This document shows, in pieces, positions 8,221 through 14,866 of a stretch of 46,887 bases of DNA. Under the pieces are notes generated by a model. That model did not search any database, was not told the origin of the DNA, and saw nothing but the letters and a program-made list of their open reading frames with translations. Numbering within the stretch: the first letter of the stretch is position 1; every line of letters starts with the position of its first letter. The stretch is from Paenibacillus sp. VTT E-133291 (lineage in GTDB: Bacteria; Bacillota; Bacilli; Paenibacillales; Paenibacillaceae): NCBI RefSeq assembly GCF_002264395.1, contig NZ_NFVA01000056.1:1-46887 (forward strand), in the 5' to 3' direction. A program made the position numbers and the translations under genes.

Positions 8221-9009
8221 ATGTTTAAGAAATGGTCAATCAGAATCTTTGGTATATTAGCAATTTTTTTGGTTGTGAATTTATCTGCGGGCGCAGTGGT
8301 GGAGGTAGAGGCAGCCGCCAAGAAGACAGAAATTATAGTATCCGCTGCAGCCAGCTTGCAAGATAGCTTAGATAAAATGGCGCTTCTCTATGAGAAGAAA
8401 CATCCCGATATTGATTTAGTCTTTAATTATGCTGCATCTGGCACATTACAGAAGCAGATTGAGCAAGGTGCTCCGGCTGATCTGTTCTTCTCTGCAGGGG
8501 ATAAACAGATGAATGCTTTAGTGGATGCTGGACTGATCTCTGACCATAAGGTTCTGCTTAAGAATCAGTTGGTTCTTGTCGTACCTTCGAATTCAAAAGC
8601 TTCATTAAATACGATCACTCAACTTACGGATAAATCCTTTAAGAAGGTAGCGGTAGGGCAGCCTGAATCTGTGCCCGCTGGCCAATATGCTCAGCAATCG
8701 TTAACTGCGAAGAAGGTATGGGATACGCTGCAAAACAAACTTGTATTTGCGAAGGATGTACGTCAGGTTCTGTCCTACGTCGAAACGGGGAATGTCGATG
8801 CAGGCTTTGTATATAAGACAGATGCGTTGACTTCAAAAAAGACGAAGATCGCCCTTACTGTTGGCCCGCATGTCCACAAAGCCATTAATTATCCGGCGGG
8901 TATCGTGAAGGATTCGAAGAATCAGAAGGAAGCCAAGGAACTGTACAGTTATCTTCAGAGTAAGGAAGCTAGTGATATTTTTGCAAGCTATGGCTTCTTG
9001 CTTCCTTAA
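8221..9009 (+). CDS. modA: Molybdate ABC transporter substrate-binding protein
   Basis: A 262-residue periplasmic-type binding protein of the ModA family. Residues 1-33 are a signal peptide ending near VEVEAAA, without a lipobox cysteine. The family core is visible: VSAAASLQDSLDKMA, FNYAASGTLQKQIEQGAPADLFFSAG and, near the C-terminus, VDAGFVYKTDA. ATG 8221 was chosen because GGGAGG ends 7 bases before it; the longer GTG-started frame lacks such a site. It precedes modB by 34 bp. ModA captures MoO4 2- (or tungstate) outside the membrane and delivers it to ModB. The lack of a lipid anchor is unusual for a Gram-positive binding protein; another anchoring route may exist. Confidence 0.93.
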   Translation: MFKKWSIRIFGILAIFLVVNLSAGAVVEVEAAAKKTEIIVSAAASLQDSLDKMALLYEKKHPDIDLVFNYAASGTLQKQIEQGAPADLFFSAGDKQMNALVDAGLISDHKVLLKNQLVLVVPSNSKASLNTITQLTDKSFKKVAVGQPESVPAGQYAQQSLTAKKVWDTLQNKLVFAKDVRQVLSYVETGNVDAGFVYKTDALTSKKTKIALTVGPHVHKAINYPAGIVKDSKNQKEAKELYSYLQSKEASDIFASYGFLLP

Positions 9010-9043
9010 TAAGAGATCATAAGTAGAAGCGGGGTGGTTAAGG

Positions 9044-9706
9044 ATGGAAATAAACTGGACTGATTTCTTCGCCCCGGTATGGCTTTCCGTAAAAATATCA
9101 GTACTTACCAGCATCATTGTGTTTATTCTGGCAACGGCTGCAGCCAAGGCTATGGCGGGTCGTAAATTCCCTGGTTATAGCTTGGTCGATACTGTAATGC
9201 TGCTTCCACTTGTGTTGCCGCCGACAGTTGTCGGATTTGTGCTGTTGGTCGTCTTAGGTCGCCGCAGCTGGATTGGCAGATGGTATGAACAGATGACGGA
9301 GCATACGATCCTTTTCACATGGGGGGCTGCGGTTATCGCCGCGGTTGTCGTCGCTTTTCCTCTCGTTTATCGCACAGTGAAGGCGGGCTTTGAAGGCGTG
9401 GAACCGGATCTTGAGGATGCGGCGCGTGCGCAGGGAGCAAGCGAGTTGCAAGTACTTCGTTATGTCACATTGCCCCTTGCAGGCCGTTCACTCGCTGCAG
9501 GGTACGTTCTCGGCTTTGCTCGTGGTTTAGGAGAGTTCGGCGCTACGATCATGGTTGCCGGGAATATTCCTGGCCGCACGCAGACAGTGCCTACAGCGAT
9601 CTATGTTGCGGTAGATGGCGGCAATATGACTCTTGCTTGGATGTGGGTGTGCTCTATTATTGTTATGTCTGCTGTAATGTTGATGTTTGTGAACCGGCGT
9701 ACTTAA
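9044..9706 (+). CDS. modB: Molybdate ABC transporter permease
   Basis: A 220-residue permease with about five or six transmembrane helices. The ATPase-docking loop EDAARAQGASELQVLRYVTLP is complete, followed by the LGFARGLGEFGATIMVAGN stretch characteristic of ModB. ATG 9044 follows GGGGTGGTTAAGG. No modC ATPase gene follows: a terminator sits directly after the stop. The same modA-modB-without-modC layout exists in B. subtilis (yvgL-yvgM), so the energising ATPase is presumably encoded elsewhere. Confidence 0.93.
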   Translation: MEINWTDFFAPVWLSVKISVLTSIIVFILATAAAKAMAGRKFPGYSLVDTVMLLPLVLPPTVVGFVLLVVLGRRSWIGRWYEQMTEHTILFTWGAAVIAAVVVAFPLVYRTVKAGFEGVEPDLEDAARAQGASELQVLRYVTLPLAGRSLAAGYVLGFARGLGEFGATIMVAGNIPGRTQTVPTAIYVAVDGGNMTLAWMWVCSIIVMSAVMLMFVNRRT

Positions 9707-9760
9707 AAACACCAGCCAGTGATTCTCCGAGGAATGGAGAAACGTTGGCTGGTGTTTTTT
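9707..9760 (+). terminator. Terminator after modB
   Basis: The outer stem AAACACCAGCCA/TGGCTGGTGTTT encloses a smaller TTCTCC/GGAGAA hairpin and ends in six Ts. It starts right after the modB stop codon. Confidence 0.9.
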
Positions 9761-9898
9761 GTAAATCGCTATTTTTAGTATGAATCTTCAGCAGAAGCTC
9801 GTCAGTGCAGATCTATAGCACAAATCTTGAAGAACCTTTGAGATAATTGCATTCTGTACACTTATTTCGGATGGAAAAGGGATTATTTAGATTTTAAC

Positions 9899-10026
9899 TG
9901 TATTCTATACAACTAAAAACTAGAAAAATCCCGTATAGGGGAGAAATCAAGTGAAATAGGTGTACTAAATACAGTTATATCTATTTTGCGAGTTATTAGC
10001 AGGATTGTAGTTGTACGAAATACAAC
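9899..10026. repeat. Intergenic repeat with three small palindromes
   Basis: Three related inverted repeats follow one another: TGTATTCTATACA (9899-9911), TGTACTAAATACA (9961-9973) and GTTGTACGAAATACAAC (10010-10026). Their centres are 62 and 51 bp apart, and all carry the TGTA...TACA core flanked by (A)CT or GTT. The region is non-coding. From memory, similar modules occur many times between genes in Paenibacillus genomes; that cannot be checked here. Confidence 0.55.
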
Positions 10027-10050
10027 TAAATGTTCCTCCGCCGCATGCTC

Positions 10051-10086
10051 CGCACTGCTCGACGCACTGCTCGACGCACTGCACCA
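10051..10086. repeat. 12-bp tandem repeat, three copies
   Basis: CGCACTGCTCGA occurs twice exactly (10051-10062, 10063-10074) and a third time as CGCACTGCACCA (10075-10086). It directly follows the palindromic repeat and is GC-rich in an AT-rich gap, so it may be part of the same element. Confidence 0.7.
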
Positions 10087-10134
10087 ACGCAGATTTCGAT
10101 TGCTCGCTATACAGTTAAGTAAGTCAGCGACTCA

Positions 10135-11106
10135 TCAGGTCTCATAAATAATCATCCCGGATTGCGTGAGATCATATCCGTGAATGGACCCAAGCTCACT
10201 TTGAAAGGCTGGCGAGCGTAAAATATCAATCACGGTGGCGATCCATTGCTCATGCTCCGGTTTCTTAAGCATCACTAGATCGTAAGACTCCTGAATCAAG
10301 GGAATGAAATCAATGCCATCGACAATCTTAGCAGCTTTTTCGGTACCGATGGCCACATCAGCTTCGCCTCTTGCGACTTTACCCGCGACCGCTAAATGGC
10401 TATTCTCCTCCTGCTCATATCCAGATAGGCTTGCAGCAGGAATGCCGTGCAATCGGAGTTGTTCATCCAATAACACACGTGCACCAGCGCCTCGTTCTCT
10501 ATTAATCAGTTTAAGTCCATCCTGTTGTAAATGAGACCATTCATGGAGACCTCTAGGATTCCCCTTTTGAACATACAATCCTGCACTTCGGGTCAACAGA
10601 CGGACTACAACATAAGAGAACCCCACAAGTATTTTACGGATATAGGGAAGGTTATATTCTCCAGTATCCCCGTCGAGCAGATGCGTACTGACGATGTCCG
10701 ATTCGCCCTGATACATGGCAATCAGACTATCTAGACTGCCAGCGTAAGAACGAAGAGGGCGCTCAGTGGGCAAACAACGCTCCAAATAGGTCGCTAGAAT
10801 ATCGAGTGACATATCCTGACCTGTAATCACAAGGCTGTGTCCTGTAGCTTTACTATTAAATTGGCCAGAATGTGTGGCAGCTTGTGTTAGATTTGCTCCA
10901 GCAAAAGTGAGCGGCGATGTCGATAGGGTCATTCCATTTCGAGCATTCTGTTTGTAGGCTTCTAAATCGGATTGATCCACACGCATCTGTTTTCCTACAC
11001 GGTAGGAGGGAAGCTCCCCTTTTTTAATCAGATCATATACTTTTAATTTCGAGATCTTCAGTAAACGGGCAATTTCCTCAGTCGTATAGGATGTGTTATC
11101 AGACAT
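10135..11106 (-). CDS. Excisionase-type HTH regulator with molybdate-binding domain
   Basis: A 323-residue protein. Residues about 6-50 form a MerR/excisionase-type helix-turn-helix (YTTEEIARLLKISKLKVYDL then GELPSYRVGKQMRV). Residues about 85-315 form a periplasmic-binding-protein-like domain of the COG1910 type (SLVITGQDMSLDIL, INRERGAGARVLLDEQL, GEADVAIGTEKAA), related to ModA but cytoplasmic. This is the layout of B. subtilis YvgK beside modAB. ATG 11106 is preceded by TGGAGG. The gene converges on modAB across a 428-bp gap and is the obvious candidate molybdate sensor. It is the last gene of a possible run with the deacetylase gene 66 bp upstream. Repressor or activator mode is unknown. 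Confidence 0.8.
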   Translation of the reverse strand: MSDNTSYTTEEIARLLKISKLKVYDLIKKGELPSYRVGKQMRVDQSDLEAYKQNARNGMTLSTSPLTFAGANLTQAATHSGQFNSKATGHSLVITGQDMSLDILATYLERCLPTERPLRSYAGSLDSLIAMYQGESDIVSTHLLDGDTGEYNLPYIRKILVGFSYVVVRLLTRSAGLYVQKGNPRGLHEWSHLQQDGLKLINRERGAGARVLLDEQLRLHGIPAASLSGYEQEENSHLAVAGKVARGEADVAIGTEKAAKIVDGIDFIPLIQESYDLVMLKKPEHEQWIATVIDILRSPAFQSELGSIHGYDLTQSGMIIYET

Positions 11107-11172
11107 GACAAAAGCCTCCAGAACTTCATAATAGGACAAGACTACCTTATTTTGAAGTCCTGTGCAATTAGG

Positions 11173-11922
11173 CTACTGTGGTTTACCAGCTTGCTGTGTA
11201 TTGGATAATTTGATTAATTCTGAAACGGTGACAAATCGAAAACCTTGCTTTTCTAATTCCGGCAAAATAATTTTAAGCGCTTCTCTGGTTTGAGATTGTC
11301 CATGCACATGATCATGAAACAGGACGATATCACCATTATGTGCATTTCGAATAACCTTGTTCGCGATACTCTGCACGCCAGGGCGATTCCAGTCACGAGT
11401 ATCTTGATGCCAGGACCATAAAATTGGCTTTAGGCCCATATTATTTGAAGTATCAACTAGTGTCTCGTCATACATGCCACCCGGGGGTCTGAACAAAGCG
11501 CTATGCTTTCCAGAAACCTTGATGATTTCTTCTTCGGTTAAATTAAGCTCCCGCTCAAACTGGGCTTTATTAATAGGTTTTCTAAAATAAACGTGATTGT
11601 AGGTATGGTTAGCTAATTCATGTCCTTCGGAAATGACTCGTTTCGCCACATCTGGATACGCTGCAATTCTTTTTCCTATGGCAAAGAAGGTGCATTTCGC
11701 ATGATATTGACTCAATACCTTTAATATTTGATCGGTTTCAGAAGGGTCGGGACCGTCATCAAACGTTAATGCAATCACTTTTTGGTTAGTATGTACTTCC
11801 CAAATCATGTCTCCTCTTTTTTCGTAGTAGTCGCGGTTCTTGCTCGGGCTACCTAGCGCGGAGTTCGTGAAGCATAACAAGAGAGAGAGGGTAGTCATCA
11901 TAATTTTGCTGCTAGTTTTCAT
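11173..11922 (-). CDS. Secreted polysaccharide deacetylase
   Basis: A 249-residue NodB-domain (CE4) deacetylase with signal peptide (residues 1-24, ending NSALG). All CE4 motifs are present: TFDDGPDP with Asp55/Asp56, metal ligands His106 and His110 in HTYNH, RPPGG at 145-149, DTRDWNRPG, and the distal LFHDH. It probably removes acetyl groups from N-acetylglucosamine in peptidoglycan or another wall glycan outside the cell. The start is ATG 11922 behind CAGGTGAA. The gene lies 52 bp after the sortase stop on the same strand, so the two are probably co-transcribed, which suggests a shared role in wall modification. Confidence 0.92.
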   Translation of the reverse strand: MKTSSKIMMTTLSLLLCFTNSALGSPSKNRDYYEKRGDMIWEVHTNQKVIALTFDDGPDPSETDQILKVLSQYHAKCTFFAIGKRIAAYPDVAKRVISEGHELANHTYNHVYFRKPINKAQFERELNLTEEEIIKVSGKHSALFRPPGGMYDETLVDTSNNMGLKPILWSWHQDTRDWNRPGVQSIANKVIRNAHNGDIVLFHDHVHGQSQTREALKIILPELEKQGFRFVTVSELIKLSNTQQAGKPQ

Positions 11923-11974
11923 GAATTCACCTGTTTTTTTTATTTTAGAATGCTCCTTTGGAGGGTCAAAATAT

Positions 11975-12598
11975 TCATAGTTTCAGTTTTGTAAAGACAA
12001 TCAGTCTTTTTTCATGTTCTTTCTTCTTTCTGCTATATCTCCCTGTACAAGTAATAAGATTCATTCTGGCTTCAGTAGACTTACCGAAGATTCGTTCCAA
12101 GGGTGCTTCAGCAGTGGTGAAGATTTCTACAGACTCTACACTATAAGTTAGTTTTCGCCCGTCCGCATTGGATACCGTAATTTCATCACCGTGCTTAAGC
12201 TTTTTGAGGTTGAAAAAAATAGCTGGACCTATATAACTATCCACATGCCCGTCTAAAATCACATTTCCCTTAGCGCCTGGCAATATTCCTGGATACAGAA
12301 TTCCTGCAATATTGCTGTCCTTAGGGACGTCCATTTGTCCATCTGGAAGCAACGTAACGGTCTCTATTTTGGCGCTTACTTTAATAGCTGGAATGCTAAG
12401 CTGAGTAGGCAGGATAGGTTTGGGTAATGATGGTTTAATATCGATCTTTTGAATAGCTTTAGTAGGCGTTATCGTTTCTTGCTGCTGTATTTGTAGTGAC
12501 TTCGTTTCTGGTCTGCTTTCCTGCGAATGTGAGTCAGTACAACTGACAGTAGTTAGAGTGATGAAGGTTAAGATTAATGAAGAGATCCATTTTTTCAT
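11975..12598 (-). CDS. Class F-like sortase
   Basis: A 207-residue sortase. Residues 1-20 are a hydrophobic leader ending TVSC, a weak lipobox, so the enzyme may be lipid-anchored rather than held by a helix. After a Pro/Thr/Lys linker, the sortase domain spans about 65-207. The catalytic triad is visible: His118 in LDGHVD, Cys184 in LITCTG, Arg198 in EKRLIVF. Lack of the longer class B/C insertions and the SIPAIKVSAKIE start favour the class F/D group. It lies directly downstream of the small MPKTG protein gene, with a hairpin terminator between, and upstream of the deacetylase. ATG 12598 lacks a strong Shine-Dalgarno because of that hairpin. Confidence 0.87.
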   Translation of the reverse strand: MKKWISSLILTFITLTTVSCTDSHSQESRPETKSLQIQQQETITPTKAIQKIDIKPSLPKPILPTQLSIPAIKVSAKIETVTLLPDGQMDVPKDSNIAGILYPGILPGAKGNVILDGHVDSYIGPAIFFNLKKLKHGDEITVSNADGRKLTYSVESVEIFTTAEAPLERIFGKSTEARMNLITCTGRYSRKKKEHEKRLIVFTKLKL

Positions 12599-12599
12599 G

Positions 12600-12633
12600 T
12601 TTAAGAAAAGAAAGAGGGGATTTCCCCTCTTTC
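12600..12633 (-). terminator. Hairpin between MPKTG protein and sortase genes
   Basis: GAAAGAGGGGA pairs with its complement across 12610-12633; on the minus strand it is followed by TTCTTTTCTT. It overlaps the sortase leader, so it may lower sortase expression relative to the substrate gene by attenuation. Confidence 0.7.
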
Positions 12634-12640
12634 ATCCTCC

Positions 12641-12949
12641 CTATTCAGTTTGTTCGCTAGCACCGCCATGGCCTGTTTTTGGCATTTTTGTTGCTTTCAT
12701 CTGAATGCTCTTAGTGTTAATGCTTTTAGCCTTCATGCTCTTTGCATGAATTCCTTTAGTGGAGTGGCTCTTCATATGCATTTTCTTTTCATGCATTTTA
12801 TGTTCTTTTTCTTTTTTCATTTTCTCAGCATGCATCATTTTTTTCTCATGTTTCGTTTCGACTGGTGCAGCAGAAGCGGAAGCCGCAGAAGCAACGGATA
12901 GCATTAAGCAAGTGGATAAAAGAGCTACGGACAATTTCTTCATAATCAT
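12641..12949 (-). CDS. Small secreted Lys/His/Met-rich protein with MPKTG
   Basis: A 102-residue protein. Residues 1-28 form a signal peptide ending SASAA. The mature part is almost wholly Lys, His, Met, Ser and Glu, with internal near-repeats such as HEKKMHMKSH and IHAKSMKAKSINTKSI. Residues 89-93 are MPKTG, a sortase-like motif, followed only by HGGASEQTE. It therefore lacks the hydrophobic helix and basic tail of a classical cell-wall sorting signal. ATG 12949 follows AGGAGG by 10 bases. It heads the run sortase, then deacetylase. The His/Met content could bind copper or other metals or polyanions, but no function is established. I infer that it is the sortase substrate. Confidence 0.75.
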   Translation of the reverse strand: MIMKKLSVALLSTCLMLSVASAASASAAPVETKHEKKMMHAEKMKKEKEHKMHEKKMHMKSHSTKGIHAKSMKAKSINTKSIQMKATKMPKTGHGGASEQTE

Positions 12950-13139
12950 TTAGTGGATTCCTCCTAGATGTTTTTTCCCTACGAAGATTAATATCTCCAT
13001 TTCAGTGGCTTTTAGATTGGTGGATTGCTTCCATTGCAGTTTGGGATTGGTATAGCATTTTGTATTTTGATGTGAAAATTGTTATGAAAATGCCTTATAA
13101 TGAAATTCAATATATAGACAATTGGTTAGGGGTGGGAAT

Positions 13140-14549
13140 ATGACACTTATTGAAAAAAGAGAACACCGGCAATATCCGGAAATTACCCGCCTAGAAACGT
13201 CGAGAGCTGCTTATGAGCGTGATTATTCTCGCTTGATCCATTCGCCTACTTTTCGTAGGCTGCAAGGCAAATCTCAAGTGTTCGGGGCTGGCACGGGTGA
13301 TTATTACCGGACGCGTCTAACTCATTCACTTGAAGTCGCTCAGATTGCTCGTGAGGCAGCGAAAAGTCTGCTTAGATCTTATCCAGAGGTAGAGACAAGT
13401 AAAGCGGAGAACCCAGGACTTGTAATTGATCCGGAGGTCGTAGAATGCGCGGCTATTGCTCATGATTTTGGTCATCCTCCATTTGGGCATAAAGGGGAAG
13501 AGGTACTGGATAACATTCTGGACCAGCTTATTGAAAAGAAGACGAATGAGGCTGCCCTGCAATCTGGAGCAACAGGTCCAGATAGGCTGCTCATTCATGA
13601 GCAGATGAAGCAGCGCTATGAGCACTTTGAAGGAAATGCTCATAATTATCGGCTGATTATGTTTCTGGAGAAGCGGGAGAATATTGATGGCTTAAATCTG
13701 TCGGATGCTGTGCTTCTCGGAATTAATAAATATCCGTTTCCTGGTACCTCACTGAAGAAGGGGATGTACCTTCACGAATGGGCATATATTTCGGAGATTC
13801 GCAAAGAGTGGGGAATTCCAGCAGGTAAGAAAACGTTGGAAGCTCAGCTAATGGACCTTTGCGACGATATCGCTTATTCTGCACATGATTTGGAGGATGG
13901 AATTAAGGCTGGAAAGATTGAAGTGCATGAACACTTCATGCATGATTCCTATATTCAGCGGCTGATCGTAGAGAAAATTACAACGTTAGAGGATTTCTTC
14001 TGGAAGGGTTGGGAGGAGGACGGGATTCGTGCTAAGGTAGAAGAGGTGCTTAGTTCATTTCTTCGAGTATGGATCGAAAAGATGCCAACCTGTGAGAACG
14101 ACTATTCCAGAACTCGGCGTGAAGTTAAGGCTTATTGGGTCAGCACCTTTGTCGCAAGTCTTGGGGTGATTCCTGATGGAGACTGGAAGAAGGTCACCTT
14201 TATAAAGGAAGGAAAAGAAGATGAGGATATGCTGCGGACCGTAAGTGTGCTAAAAAGCTTCGCTTGGGTCACGATGATTCGTGATTTACGAGTACAGCGG
14301 CTTCAGAAACGTAGTGAATGGATTCTGCGCCGTCTATGGGGAGCTTTTCTTGATCCGCAGACATCCAAAGCCATTATTCCATCGGACTGGCTGCAACGCT
14401 TCGAGAAGGATCAGAAACAAGCAAATCCTATTTGGACGTGGGAACATATGGTGATTGATTATATCGCAGGGATGACGGATGCCTTTGCGGAGAAAATATA
14501 CAATGAGCTATACGGGTTGAAAGTCGGATCGATTTATGACTTGGATTAG
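13140..14549 (+). CDS. dgt: dGTP triphosphohydrolase (HD superfamily)
   Basis: A 469-residue deoxyguanosinetriphosphate triphosphohydrolase-like protein, which cleaves dGTP (or other dNTPs) to the nucleoside and triphosphate. Family hallmarks: FRRLQGKSQVF, TRLTHSLEVAQIAR with metal ligand His62, then AIAHDFGHPPFGHKGEE with His108 and Asp109, the FEGNAHNYRLI stretch and, later, DLCDDIAYSAHDLEDGI. ATG 13140 was preferred over an upstream start because TTAGGGGTGGG directly precedes it. A near-perfect -10 TATAAT at 13096-13101 lies upstream without a good -35. Single gene with a terminator. Confidence 0.93.
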   Translation: MTLIEKREHRQYPEITRLETSRAAYERDYSRLIHSPTFRRLQGKSQVFGAGTGDYYRTRLTHSLEVAQIAREAAKSLLRSYPEVETSKAENPGLVIDPEVVECAAIAHDFGHPPFGHKGEEVLDNILDQLIEKKTNEAALQSGATGPDRLLIHEQMKQRYEHFEGNAHNYRLIMFLEKRENIDGLNLSDAVLLGINKYPFPGTSLKKGMYLHEWAYISEIRKEWGIPAGKKTLEAQLMDLCDDIAYSAHDLEDGIKAGKIEVHEHFMHDSYIQRLIVEKITTLEDFFWKGWEEDGIRAKVEEVLSSFLRVWIEKMPTCENDYSRTRREVKAYWVSTFVASLGVIPDGDWKKVTFIKEGKEDEDMLRTVSVLKSFAWVTMIRDLRVQRLQKRSEWILRRLWGAFLDPQTSKAIIPSDWLQRFEKDQKQANPIWTWEHMVIDYIAGMTDAFAEKIYNELYGLKVGSIYDLD

Positions 14550-14570
14550 ATAAAAGAGAAGATTAAGTTA

Positions 14571-14608
14571 AGGCCAGCCTCCATTTCATTGGAACTGGCC
14601 TTTTTTTG
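14571..14608 (+). terminator. Terminator after dgt
   Basis: The stem AAGGCCAG/CTGGCCTT, with an inner CCA/TGG pairing, is followed by seven Ts. Confidence 0.88.
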
Positions 14609-14731
14609 TTTTTATAGAACAGGGAATATCTTGTTAGTATTTTGTTATTATTTATTCGAATATATTTATGCTTATAAACCTTTAAATTCAGTGTTTTTTC
14701 TAAAAAGATTTCTATTTATTAAAATAAGTTA

Positions 14732-14847
14732 TTGTTACTATGATATATTGATGCTAATATAATAACTAAATTGTTATTGGGAATAAATGGGGAGGTTGAT
14801 AAAGGAGTCGAGAATCTTCTACTTGAGTAATAATGAAAACCTTTACA
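14732..14847 (+). promoter_or_regulatory. Mannanase promoter region with cre-like site
   Basis: TTGTTA (14732-14737) and TAATAT (14755-14760) are spaced by 17 bp and give a plausible sigma-A promoter about 100 bp before the mannanase ATG. Within the leader, TGAAAACCTTTACA (14834-14847) fits the CcpA cre consensus TGWAANCGNTNWCA at all but one defined position, just upstream of the ribosome binding site. Carbon-catabolite repression by roadblock would fit a polysaccharide-degrading enzyme; this is inferred. The rest of the 316-bp gap is AT-rich with no further feature. Confidence 0.4.
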
Positions 14848-14866
14848 AAACGGGAGGGTAAAACAA

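Noticed and set aside
10051..10086. Tandem 12-bp units as a CRISPR-like array
   Set aside because: Units are directly adjacent without spacers, too short, and no cas gene is in the window.
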